Assembly: GCA_009779265.1 (NCBI GenBank)
Contig: WREP01000013.1
Coordinates: 1 to 59,051, forward strand
Source: Betaproteobacteria bacterium
GTDB lineage: Bacteria; Pseudomonadota; Gammaproteobacteria; Burkholderiales; Rhodocyclaceae
Reading direction: 5' to 3'
Length of the DNA stretch: 59,051 nucleotides
Below the pieces are notes generated by a model, which worked only from the letters and a program-made list of their open reading frames with translations, did not search any database and had not been told where the DNA came from. Below, piece by piece: positions 25,855 to 33,051 of the stretch; the stretch's first letter is position 1; each line of letters begins with the position of its first letter. The position numbers and the translations under genes were made by a program.

Positions 25855-26115
25855 TTGACTTCGATAAAGCACATCGTCACCCGCGCGATCAGTCCCGCTG
25901 CCGTGCGCCCGGATGGCAGACTCACAATTCCTCGGAGCTTCGGCGTCTATCGCATTCCATCTTCGGCTGCGTCCACGTGCAGCTTTCGTTTTGGAAACCA
26001 CCCCGTTCGTCAACGCGAGTTGGAGCGAGAGTTTGGCTCGTGCAAGCTCGAATACCTGTTCCTTGACCGGGAAGATGCTAAGACTGTCGCCTTGGCGCTG
26101 GCGGAGCAGAAGTAG
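25855..26115 (+). CDS. Small hypothetical protein with TTG start
   Basis: The 86-residue basic protein starts MTSIKHIVTRAISPAAVRPD and ends LEYLFLDREDAKTVALALAE. It is not recognised. TATAGGAGA precedes the TTG at 25855 in the same arrangement as for the zinc-ribbon gene, which supports translation. An overlapping frame at 25913 has no ribosome binding site. The gap 25739-25854 holds only an imperfect inverted repeat (GTTCGCTCG...CGAGCAGAAC). Confidence 0.45.
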   Translation: MTSIKHIVTRAISPAAVRPDGRLTIPRSFGVYRIPSSAASTCSFRFGNHPVRQRELEREFGSCKLEYLFLDREDAKTVALALAEQK

Positions 26116-26130
26116 GGGCGTAAGCTAATG

Positions 26131-26204
26131 GGGTGAAGGGTAGCGTAATCCCAGCAACTTGCTTGCAATGCTGGGTTTCGTTTCACTCTACCCAGCCTAC
26201 AGTC
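26131..26204. repeat. Dispersed hairpin repeat, family T
   Basis: GGGTAG-N6-CCCAGCA and TGCTGGG-N12-CTACCC face each other around a 12-base centre, followed by CAGCCTACAG. Elements of this TGTAGGCTGGGTAGAGxGxAACGAAACCCAGCA type are scattered in many proteobacterial genomes. Only one copy is in this window. Confidence 0.75.
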
Positions 26205-26212
26205 CAGCATTT

Positions 26213-27265
26213 TCAGCCGCCATTCCCCGCTTCAACAATAGCTACCGCCAACCGGTTTATCCCCGCCGCCGACAAATCATCAGCATAAAAATTCCGCTGC
26301 GGCGTCGGGCCGTAGTGGCGGGTTTGTGAGCGGCGATAGAGCGGGTCGTAGTGCAGTTCCAGCAATTCGCCGACGAGGGCTGGCCAGCGGCTGGTGGTGA
26401 CGTAATTCCGCCAGCGGTCGAGGGTTTCGCGGCTTTGCAGGGCGTGCAGGGCTTGCAGGCGGCTGGCGAGAAATTCCGGGCGGGCTGGCAGGTAGTCGTA
26501 ATCACGCAGCAGAAAATCGACGCGGGCGGCGATGTCGGCTTCGACATTGAGGCATTCGCCTGCGCGCATGCGCTCGATTAGCGCCGCCGGCAGGTGCAGG
26601 TTGCCGATTTTGCGGCTTTCTGCCTCGACGTAGATGGGTCGGGCCGGGTCGAAGGCTTGCAGGGCCAGCAGCAGGGCGGTTTCAAAGCCTTTCTGGCTCG
26701 GTTGCGGCGCATCCGGCAGCACGCCGAGCACTGAACCTTTGTGGCAGGCCAGCGATTCGAGGTCGAGCGCCTGTTCGCCGAGCGCCGCGAGGGCTTGCAG
26801 GATGCGCGTTTTGGCGCAGCCGGTGGGGCCGCTGATGACGCGAAAGGAGAGCGTGGCCGGCAGTTCCAACAGGCGGGCGACGACATGTGTGCGCCAAGCC
26901 TTGTAGCCGCCGTCCAGTTGGCCGGCCGGCCAGCCGATGGCGCGGAAAATGGTGGTCATCGCGCCGCTGCGGTCGCCGCCGCGCCAGCAGTAGATCAGCG
27001 GTTTCCAGTGTTTGGGCCGGTCGTGGAAAGTCTCGCGCAGGTGGCGGGCGATGTTCTCGGCGACCAGGGCGGCGCCGAGCTTCTTGGCCGCGAAGGGCGA
27101 GCATTGCTTGTACAGGGTGCCGACCTCGGCCCGCTGGGCATCGTCGAGCACCGGACAGTTGCGGGCGCCGGGAATGTGATCCTCGGCGAATTCGGCCGGC
27201 GAGCGGACGTCGATGATCTCGTCGAAACGGTCGAGATCGGCCACCGTGGGGCGTTTGGGCTGCAT
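26213..27265 (-). CDS. mnmH: tRNA 2-selenouridine/geranyl-2-thiouridine synthase
   Basis: The 350-residue protein has an N-terminal rhodanese domain with the catalytic cysteine in IYCWRGGDRSGA (Cys93) and a P-loop domain with SGPTGCAKT (residues 145-153). This is the MnmH/SelU (YbbB) arrangement. The enzyme geranylates and then selenates 2-thiouridine at the wobble position of Lys, Glu and Gln tRNAs using selenophosphate. Length is normal. No selD is in the window, so selenium use cannot be confirmed here. No obvious ribosome binding site precedes the ATG. Confidence 0.9.
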   Translation of the reverse strand: MQPKRPTVADLDRFDEIIDVRSPAEFAEDHIPGARNCPVLDDAQRAEVGTLYKQCSPFAAKKLGAALVAENIARHLRETFHDRPKHWKPLIYCWRGGDRSGAMTTIFRAIGWPAGQLDGGYKAWRTHVVARLLELPATLSFRVISGPTGCAKTRILQALAALGEQALDLESLACHKGSVLGVLPDAPQPSQKGFETALLLALQAFDPARPIYVEAESRKIGNLHLPAALIERMRAGECLNVEADIAARVDFLLRDYDYLPARPEFLASRLQALHALQSRETLDRWRNYVTTSRWPALVGELLELHYDPLYRRSQTRHYGPTPQRNFYADDLSAAGINRLAVAIVEAGNGG

Positions 27266-27414
27266 CCGGCTGATGTTGTGCGCGAGAAATGCTTGAGCTT
27301 ATATTTCCCGGCAGGCGCAAACAAGCCCCAAGGTAAGCCGCGAGGCGAATGGCCGGAGTGATCGTCTGCCGCTATAGTCCGGGCTTGCTATCTGTATCGG
27401 ATGGCCTTGCGCTC

Positions 27415-27714
27415 TCACCGAGCCAGATGTTTCAGCGACACCGGGGGACGGTCCGGGAAGCGGACGACCAGATCAAGTTGGCCGCCCATTCCCTCCACGT
27501 AGCGGCGAAGCGTGGAGAGCAGCATGTCGCTGCGCTTTTCAAGGCGGCTGATTGCCTCCTGTCCCACGTTCAGGCTTGCCGCCAACTCGCATTGCGTGCG
27601 TTCCGCCGCCAGGCGCAAATCCCTGAGCGTGGCGAGTTCTTGGGCGCGTGCGGCAATCCCGGCCTGCCGTTCCGCCGGCAGTTCGGCGAGGATATCGTCA
27701 AGTTTTTTTGCCAT
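27415..27714 (-). CDS. XRE-type antitoxin (HigA-like)
   Basis: The 99-residue protein from ATG 27714 (GGAG seven bases upstream) contains an XRE helix-turn-helix, LRLAAERTQCELAASLNVG then QEAISRLEKRSDML, and ends in LVVRFPDRPPVSLKHLA. This is the usual antitoxin partner of HigB/Gp49-type toxins and follows the toxin gene directly with one base between stop and start. The toxin carries a premature stop, so this antitoxin may now be without a target. Confidence 0.8.
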   Translation of the reverse strand: MAKKLDDILAELPAERQAGIAARAQELATLRDLRLAAERTQCELAASLNVGQEAISRLEKRSDMLLSTLRRYVEGMGGQLDLVVRFPDRPPVSLKHLAR

Positions 27715-27715
27715 C

Positions 27716-28069
27716 TCAGTGCTCCTTCTGCGCCAAGTGTTCATCAAATCGCGCATCGGCGGTTGCGATGAGTTTTTTGTAAAACCGGCGCTGGTTCGCG
27801 CCGCCCTTGTTGCCGCCGACCAGAAGAATGGCGCGGCGTTTCGGGTCGAAAGCAAAGGCGAATCGTCATACGCCGCCTTCCCAAGCGAAACGCAACTCCT
27901 CCATGTTGGCGTGCCTGGAACCCTTCAGCCCATCCACCGCAGGGCGGCCAAGTTGTGGCCCATACGCCTTCAGCAATGCCGCGTGTGCCAGTAACTCGTC
28001 TTGCAGGGCTTCTTCCAGCAGCCGGAATTCCGCCGTGAAGGCATCGTGGAACAGGACTGTCCAGCTCAT
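27716..28069 (-). pseudogene. HigB/Gp49-type toxin gene with an in-frame TGA
   Basis: The frame begins MSWTVLFHDAFTAEFRLLEE and continues GSRHANMEELRFAWEGGV, typical of HigB-like mRNA interferases. It meets TGA at 27866-27868, and then the same frame carries on RFAFAFDPKRRAILLVGGNK, then FYKKLIATADARFDEHL, up to the proper stop at 27716-27718. Family members have Trp (TGG) in GVWRxAFAFDP, so a single base change to TGA explains it. The truncated 67-residue product lacks the catalytic half and should be inactive. The antitoxin gene downstream is intact. Confidence 0.85.
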
Positions 28070-28125
28070 GAGTTAATTATGTCTTAAAGATCATATGCGT
28101 CGCAAGGAATATTCTTGCCCTTTGG

Positions 28126-28728
28126 CTAGCGCAGCAACGGCGCAAGGGCCGTCCAGACATGGTCGAGGATCAGCGGCTGTGCCGCGGCGCTTGGGTGCAA
28201 GTTGTCGGGCAGGAAGAGTTCCGGGCGGCTGGCGAGCGGTTCGAGCAGGAAGGGCAGCAGCACGGTCTTGCGCGCTCGGGCGAGGTCGGCGAAAACGGCC
28301 TGGAATTGTTCGGCATACGGCCCGTAATTGGGCGGCAGGCGCATGCCGGCCAGTAGCACGCGAGCGCCGGCCTGCTGCGCCGCTGCGATCATGGCGTCGA
28401 GATTGCCGCGCATCTGGTCGAGCGCCAGGCCGCGCAGGCCGTCGTTGGCGCCGAGGGCGATGACGACGAGCGCCGGCTTGTGCTGGCGGAGCGCCGATGC
28501 CAGACGGGAGCGGCCGCCGGCCGTGGTTTCGCCGGAGATGGAAATATTGGCGACGCTATAATCGAGGCGCCGCTCGGCCAGCCGTCCGGCCAGCAGCGAC
28601 GGCCAGGCTTGTTCCGGGCGCAGGCCGTAGCCGGCGGAGAGCGAATCGCCGACGACGAGTATGGTTTTCGCGGCCAGCGTTGTGGGGGCGGCGAGCAGCA
28701 GGATGAGCGAGAGGAGAAAGGGCCGCAT
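28126..28728 (-). CDS. tesA: SGNH/GDSL lysophospholipase/arylesterase (TesA-like)
   Basis: The 200-residue protein has a signal peptide (MRPFLLSLILLLAAPTTLAA) and the four SGNH blocks: GDSLSAGYG (nucleophile Ser), a glycine in ISGETTAGG, GANDG (Asn), and DNLHPS (Asp and His). It is a periplasmic thioesterase/lysophospholipase/arylesterase of TesA type. As in E. coli, it is divergent from a ybbA-like ABC ATPase gene. Here the two ATG codons overlap (28726-28728 and 28727-28729). Confidence 0.88.
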   Translation of the reverse strand: MRPFLLSLILLLAAPTTLAAKTILVVGDSLSAGYGLRPEQAWPSLLAGRLAERRLDYSVANISISGETTAGGRSRLASALRQHKPALVVIALGANDGLRGLALDQMRGNLDAMIAAAQQAGARVLLAGMRLPPNYGPYAEQFQAVFADLARARKTVLLPFLLEPLASRPELFLPDNLHPSAAAQPLILDHVWTALAPLLR

Positions 28729-29428
28729 GGCGGATCAACCCGTAATGGAAGTGGTGAATCTGGGCAAGACCGTCGATAACGGCGGCGCGCCGCTGAGCAT
28801 TTTGCAGGATATTACCTTCTCCGTCGGCGCTGGCGAGGCGCTTGCCATCGTCGGCGCTTCCGGTTCCGGCAAATCGACGCTGCTCGGCCTCCTCGCCGGC
28901 CTCGATCTGCCCAGCAGCGGCACGGTTCGCCTCGACGGCGTGACGCTGGCCGATCTCGACGAGGATGCGCGGGCGGTGCGGCGTGGCCGCCTGCTCGGTT
29001 TCGTTTTTCAGTCCTTTCAATTGCTGCCGGCGCTGACGGCGCTGGAAAACGTCATGCTGCCGCTTGAACTGGCCGGCGCCACGGGCGCGGGCGATACCGC
29101 CCGGCAGTGGCTGGAGCGCGTCGGCCTCGGCCAGCGCCTGCGGCATTATCCGAAGCATCTTTCCGGCGGCGAGCAGCAGCGCGTCGCGCTGGCCCGCGCC
29201 TTTGCCCCGGTGCCGCGTCTGGTGCTGGCCGACGAGCCGACCGGCAATCTCGACGCGGTGACGGGCCGGCAGATCATCGACCTGATGTTCGATCTCAACG
29301 CCAAGGAAGGCACGACCCTGATCCTGGTTACCCACGACGAAGCCATCGCCGCCCGGTGCGACCGCGTGCTGCGGCTTCAGGCCGGAGAGTTGGCAACTGC
29401 TGAGTTGGCAAGCGGGCCGGCCGGCTGA
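28727..29428 (+). CDS. ybbA: ABC transporter ATP-binding protein, YbbA/LolD type
   Basis: The 233-residue ATPase has Walker A GASGSGKST, Q-loop FVFQSFQLLPAL, signature LSGGEQQRVALARAF, Walker B LVLADEPTGNLD and the H-loop VTHDE. It belongs to the MacB/LolD/YbbA group, which normally works with a FtsX-like permease (YbbP). No permease follows; the next gene is a hemerythrin on the other strand, so the partner must lie elsewhere or be lost. GAGGAG precedes the ATG. The start codon overlaps that of tesA. Confidence 0.85.
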   Translation: MADQPVMEVVNLGKTVDNGGAPLSILQDITFSVGAGEALAIVGASGSGKSTLLGLLAGLDLPSSGTVRLDGVTLADLDEDARAVRRGRLLGFVFQSFQLLPALTALENVMLPLELAGATGAGDTARQWLERVGLGQRLRHYPKHLSGGEQQRVALARAFAPVPRLVLADEPTGNLDAVTGRQIIDLMFDLNAKEGTTLILVTHDEAIAARCDRVLRLQAGELATAELASGPAG

Positions 29429-29434
29429 GGTTTT

Positions 29435-29818
29435 TCAGTCGGCGGCGTACAGGCGTTCTTCGGCGACGGCGTACAACTCGCCTTCCTCGAAGTGGACATG
29501 AGTCTTTAACAGGGCGCCAAACGGCGCCAGCGCGTCAACCTTGCCGGCCCCGATGGCGGCGGCCAGCACTCGCAGTTGCGCGTGTTCGGCCAGTGCTCTC
29601 GCGACCAGCGCGGTCTCGCCCAACTGCGTCAGTTGCCGCAGCAGGCCCTTTTCCTCGACTTGGAAATGCCGTTCCAGCCCCTCGCGAAACGATGGCGGAA
29701 TGGCCGCCAGCAGGGCGTTTTGCTCTTCCGGTCCGGTGGCCTTGGCGATGCGCTGCGCCAGACTGAGGGCCGTATGGTGCTCGCGCGACAACTTGCGCAG
29801 GGGGGCGGAGCGTTTCAT
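29435..29818 (-). CDS. Hemerythrin HHE-domain protein
   Basis: The 127-residue all-helical protein contains the metal ligands of a hemerythrin-like di-iron site: LSREHHTAL near residue 13, ERHFQVEEKGLL, LAEHAQLRVL and KTHVHFEEGELY. Such proteins bind O2, NO or iron in the cytoplasm. AAGGAGAA precedes the ATG well. It converges on the ABC ATPase gene with six bases between. Confidence 0.85.
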   Translation of the reverse strand: MKRSAPLRKLSREHHTALSLAQRIAKATGPEEQNALLAAIPPSFREGLERHFQVEEKGLLRQLTQLGETALVARALAEHAQLRVLAAAIGAGKVDALAPFGALLKTHVHFEEGELYAVAEERLYAAD

Positions 29819-29969
29819 CGGAACTTCTCCTTGTCAGCCGCTGATGCGGGGTGATCCAGTGGCGTTGGCGCTGAGGGTGTTGGTTAAGTAGCTATTGTAA
29901 AGGCGTGGCCTTGCCCTTATGTCTTTATTTATGCGCTTGCCATGGTGCGCGGCTTTTGCGCTGGCCGGA

Positions 29970-29997
29970 CTTGAAATCGGCGCAACCGGCCCCACTT
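29970..29997 (+). promoter_or_regulatory. Heat-shock (sigma-32/RpoH) promoter of htpG
   Basis: CTTGAAA (29970-29976) and CCCCACTT (29990-29997) are separated by 13 bases, close to the RpoH consensus CTTGAAA-N(13-14)-CCCCATNT. It lies 33 bases before the htpG start, and htpG is a classical RpoH gene. Confidence 0.8.
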
Positions 29998-30029
29998 TGA
30001 AACTTTGTCCTTCTTTGGGAGTTTCAAGC

Positions 30030-31949
30030 ATGTCCGAGTCCGCCGCCAATCGCGAGACCCTCGGCTTCCAGACGGAAGTCAAGCAACTGCTGCATTTGAT
30101 GATTCATTCCTTGTACAGCAACAAGGAAATTTTCCTGCGCGAGTTGGTGTCCAACGCTTCCGACGCCTGCGACAAGCTGCGTTTCGAGGCGCTCAACAAT
30201 GCCGCGTTGTATGGCGGCGACAGCGAGTTGAAGATTCGCGTCGCGGTCGACAAGGAGGCGCGCACCGTCACCGTTTCCGACAACGGCGTCGGCCTGTCGC
30301 GCGATGAGGCGGTCGCTCATCTCGGCACCATTGCCAAGTCGGGGACCCGGGAGTTCTTTTCGGCCCTGACCGGCGACCAGGCCAGGGACGCGCATTTGAT
30401 CGGCCAGTTCGGCGTCGGTTTTTATTCTTCTTTCATCGTTGCCGACAAGGTGACGGTGATTTCCCGCCGCGCCGGCGTCGAGGCCGGTCAGGCGGTGAAG
30501 TGGGAATCGGCCGGCGAGGGCGAGTACAGCGTCGAGATGGTCGACAAGGCCAGCCGCGGCACCGATGTGATCCTGCATCTGCGCGAAGGCGAAGATGAGC
30601 TGCTCGATGCCTGGCGGCTGAAATCCATTATCCGCAAGTATTCCGATCACATCACCCTGCCCATCGTGATGAAGAAGGAAGAATGGGACAAGGAAAAGGG
30701 CGAGCAGGTCGTGACCGACGAGGACGAGACGGTCAACCAGGCCAGCGCGCTGTGGGTGCGCGGCAAGTCGGAGATCAGCGACGAGCAGTACAAGGAGTTT
30801 TACAAGCACGTCGCCCACGATTTCGAGGACCCGCTGTGCTGGACGCACGCCCGCGTCGAGGGCAAGCAGGAATACACGCAGCTTCTCTACATCCCGGCCC
30901 GCGCGCCCTTCGATTTGTGGGACCGCAACGCCCGCCACGGCATCAAGCTCTATGTCCGCCGCGTTTTCATCATGGACGATGCCGAGCAACTGATGCCGCT
31001 GTACCTGCGCTTCGTGCGCGGCGTTGTCGATTCCGCCGATCTGCCGCTCAACATTTCGCGTGAAATCCTGCAACAGAGCAAGGACATCGACACCATCCGC
31101 AGCGGTTGCACGCGCAAGGTGCTGAGCATGCTCGAAGCTCTGGCGACCAGCGATGAAGCCGCCGACAAGGAGAAATACGCCCAATTCTGGGCAGCCTTCG
31201 GCAACGTGCTCAAGGAAGGCGTCGGCGAGGATTTCGCCAACAAGGACAAGATCGCCGGCCTCTTGCGCTTCGCCTCGACCCACGGCGACGGCGAGCGCCA
31301 GATCGTTTCGCTGGCCGACTACATCAGCCGCATGAAGGAAGGCCAGGAGAAGATTTACTACGTCACCGCCGACACCTTCAACGCCGCCAGGAACAGCCCG
31401 CATCTGGAAATTTTCAAGAAAAAGGGCATCGAGGTGCTGCTGCTTTCCGATCGCGTCGACGAGTGGGTGGTCGGCCATCTCAACGAATTCGACGGCAAGC
31501 CCTTGCAGTCCGTCGCCCGCGGCGGCCTCGACCTCGGCAAGCTGGAGGACGAAACCGAGAAGCAGGAAGCCGAAAAAGCCGCCGACGAGTACAAGGACCT
31601 GCTGGAAAAGATCAAGGCCGCGCTCGGCGACAAGATCAAGGATGCGCGCATCACGCATCGCCTCACCGACTCGCCCTCCTGCCTGGTTTCCGACGAGCAC
31701 GATCCCTCCGGCAACCTGGCCCGCCTGCTGAAGGCCGCTGGACAGAAAGCGCCGGAGACCAAGCCGATTCTCGAAATCAATCCGCAGCACCCGGCAGTGG
31801 CGCGGCTCAAGTACGAGGAGACGCGCTTCGCCGACTGGACGACGCTGCTCTTCGAACAGGCCCTGCTCGCCGAAGGCGGCCAGCTCGACGATCCGGCCGG
31901 CTTCGTCAAGCGCATCAATGACCTGATGCTGGCCTTGTCGGGCAAGTAA
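30030..31949 (+). CDS. htpG: Molecular chaperone HtpG (Hsp90)
   Basis: The 639-residue protein has the GHKL ATPase domain ([52 protein letters not shown]), the middle domain with [10 protein letters not shown] and [11 protein letters not shown], and the C-terminal dimerisation domain ending in [12 protein letters not shown]. Length is normal for bacterial Hsp90. It refolds or holds client proteins in the cytoplasm with DnaK. ATG at 30030 has TGGGAG upstream; a longer frame from 29919 would run through the heat-shock promoter. Confidence 0.97.
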   Translation: MSESAANRETLGFQTEVKQLLHLMIHSLYSNKEIFLRELVSNASDACDKLRFEALNNAALYGGDSELKIRVAVDKEARTVTVSDNGVGLSRDEAVAHLGTIAKSGTREFFSALTGDQARDAHLIGQFGVGFYSSFIVADKVTVISRRAGVEAGQAVKWESAGEGEYSVEMVDKASRGTDVILHLREGEDELLDAWRLKSIIRKYSDHITLPIVMKKEEWDKEKGEQVVTDEDETVNQASALWVRGKSEISDEQYKEFYKHVAHDFEDPLCWTHARVEGKQEYTQLLYIPARAPFDLWDRNARHGIKLYVRRVFIMDDAEQLMPLYLRFVRGVVDSADLPLNISREILQQSKDIDTIRSGCTRKVLSMLEALATSDEAADKEKYAQFWAAFGNVLKEGVGEDFANKDKIAGLLRFASTHGDGERQIVSLADYISRMKEGQEKIYYVTADTFNAARNSPHLEIFKKKGIEVLLLSDRVDEWVVGHLNEFDGKPLQSVARGGLDLGKLEDETEKQEAEKAADEYKDLLEKIKAALGDKIKDARITHRLTDSPSCLVSDEHDPSGNLARLLKAAGQKAPETKPILEINPQHPAVARLKYEETRFADWTTLLFEQALLAEGGQLDDPAGFVKRINDLMLALSGK

Positions 31950-31956
31950 GAGGGGA

Positions 31957-31979
31957 ACGGGGCCACGGCTCCGTTTTTT
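31957..31979 (+). terminator. Intrinsic terminator after htpG
   Basis: ACGGGGC and GCTCCGT form a stem (one G-U) followed by TTTTTT. It lies just after the htpG stop and immediately before the DUF3820 start codon. Confidence 0.8.
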
Positions 31980-31980
31980 C

Positions 31981-32193
31981 ATGCACGCGGAAGATTTGCA
32001 AAAGCTCGTCGAATGGCCCATGCCCTTCGGCAAATACCAGGGCCGGCTGCTCGCCGACCTACCCGGCCACTACCTCGGCTGGTTTGCCCGCGCCGGCTTT
32101 CCCCAGGGCGAATTGGGCCGGCTGCTGGCCTTGATGTATGAGCTTGACCACAATGACCTGAGAAGTCTGCTGGAGCCGTTGCGCCGGCGCTGA
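31981..32193 (+). CDS. DUF3820 family protein
   Basis: The 70-residue protein reads MPFGKYQGRLLADLPGHYLG, then WFARAGFPQGELGRLL and ELDHNDLRSLLEPLR, matching DUF3820. Relatives are described as putative quorum-sensing-regulated virulence factors, but no mechanism is established. The ATG sits two bases after the T-run of the htpG terminator with no ribosome binding site, so translation may depend on read-through transcripts or start inside, at ATG 32020. Confidence 0.7.
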   Translation: MHAEDLQKLVEWPMPFGKYQGRLLADLPGHYLGWFARAGFPQGELGRLLALMYELDHNDLRSLLEPLRRR

Positions 32194-32236
32194 CGGCAGA
32201 GTCATAGGAGGCCGGATCTGGCCGGATCGGTGAGGG

Positions 32237-32542
32237 TCAGGCGGCGGCAAGGCGTGGGTGAATGCGGCGCTCGATCTCTTGGCGGGTGGGCAGCGTTTTC
32301 AGGTCGTAAGCCGCTTGTAGGTTCTGCCAGAACTCGGGGGTGGTGTTGAAGTAGCGCGCCAACCGGAATGCGGTATCGGTTGTGATGCCGCGCCGCTCTT
32401 TGACGATTTCATGCAGCCGCGTAGCTGGCACGGCCAGGGCTATTGCCAGGGCGTTCACGCTCATGCCCAGCGGAACCAGAAACTCCTCGCGCAGGATTTC
32501 TCCCGGATGCACCGGGCGCATACGATTGGTCGGGCGACTCAT
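32237..32542 (-). CDS. higA: HigA-family antitoxin
   Basis: The 101-residue protein contains RMRPVHPGEILREEFLVPLG, the signature start of HigA antidotes, and an XRE helix-turn-helix (ALAIALAVPATRLHEIV, ERRGITTDTAFRLARYF). ATG at 32542 is preferred over 32548 because GAGGA is then seven bases away. It follows the higB gene after nine bases. It should neutralise HigB and repress the operon. Confidence 0.88.
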   Translation of the reverse strand: MSRPTNRMRPVHPGEILREEFLVPLGMSVNALAIALAVPATRLHEIVKERRGITTDTAFRLARYFNTTPEFWQNLQAAYDLKTLPTRQEIERRIHPRLAAA

Positions 32543-32551
32543 CTTCATTCC

Positions 32552-32830
32552 TCAGTGGTAGTCAGCAATTTCAACGTCGGCGGGGCCGTGCTCAGTCCAT
32601 ACGAAGCACACGCGCCACTGGTCGTTGATGCGGATGCTCCATTGTCCCGCCCGGTCGCCGATGAGTTTTTCCAGCCGGTTGCCGGGCGGGGAACGCAAGT
32701 CATCCAACGCGCTCGCCGAATCCAGCATTTGCAGCTTGCGGATGGCGGCATCCTTGATGCTCCGCAACCGTCTGGGTAACTCTCCAGCGTAGAGGGCTTC
32801 CGTGTCCTTGCAGTGGAAAGATTGGATCAT
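32552..32830 (-). CDS. higB: HigB-family toxin (RelE superfamily)
   Basis: The 92-residue protein starts MIQSFHCKDTEALYAGE and ends WSIRINDQWRVCFVWTEHG then VEIADYH, which is the HigB pattern (GxWSIxINxQWRxxFxW...VEIxDYH). It would cleave mRNA at the ribosome. The gene is intact, unlike the other toxin of this type at 27716-28069. An upstream ATG at 32839 would overlap the putative -10 box. Confidence 0.88.
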   Translation of the reverse strand: MIQSFHCKDTEALYAGELPRRLRSIKDAAIRKLQMLDSASALDDLRSPPGNRLEKLIGDRAGQWSIRINDQWRVCFVWTEHGPADVEIADYH

Positions 32831-32837
32831 GCAGGCC

Positions 32838-32866
32838 ATGCTATTACGGTAATCGTAATACGTCAA
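32838..32866 (-). promoter_or_regulatory. higBA promoter with operator palindrome
   Basis: TATTACG (32842-32848) and CGTAATA (32854-32860) form a perfect inverted repeat with five bases between, a likely HigA site. On the minus strand TTGACG (32866-32861) and TAGCAT (32843-32838) with 17 bases between form a promoter that contains the palindrome. Transcription would start close to the higB ATG, so the message may have almost no leader. Confidence 0.6.
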
Positions 32867-32885
32867 ACGTTGGCAGTGGCGGCGG

Positions 32886-32996
32886 GGAGGGTATCCCGTA
32901 CGCGGGACCAGCCTCCGGCTGTCCTGCGGCCTTCGACCTTGTACACGCAGGGCGAGGGAGAGCATAGGCAGCGCGCCTTTCATGCGATTGCCCTGC
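32886..32996. repeat. Dispersed palindromic repeat, family R, copy 2
   Basis: It ends in GCGAGGGAGAGCATA...TTTCATGCGATTGCCCTGC like copy 1 at 3025-3093, and shares the end TGCGATTGCCCTGC with the longer copies at 48400-48821 and 55329-55548. It lies between higB and the GspE-like gene. Confidence 0.65.
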
Positions 32997-33051
32997 CGGA
33001 ACCGCTGACAGTTGGGCTTGGCCGTCCGAACAGCGTGCTATATTGCCGCCG

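Noticed and set aside
25662-26066. 134-codon frame overlapping the zinc-ribbon end and the small TTG ORF
   Set aside because: It overlaps better-supported frames and has no ribosome binding site.
27866-27868. TGA in the HigB-like gene as a selenocysteine codon, given mnmH nearby
   Set aside because: The family has Trp at this place, no SECIS-like hairpin is evident directly after TGA, and a simple nonsense change explains it.
30024-32033. 669-codon minus-strand frame opposite htpG
   Set aside because: htpG is certain on the plus strand; the other frame is an antisense artefact.
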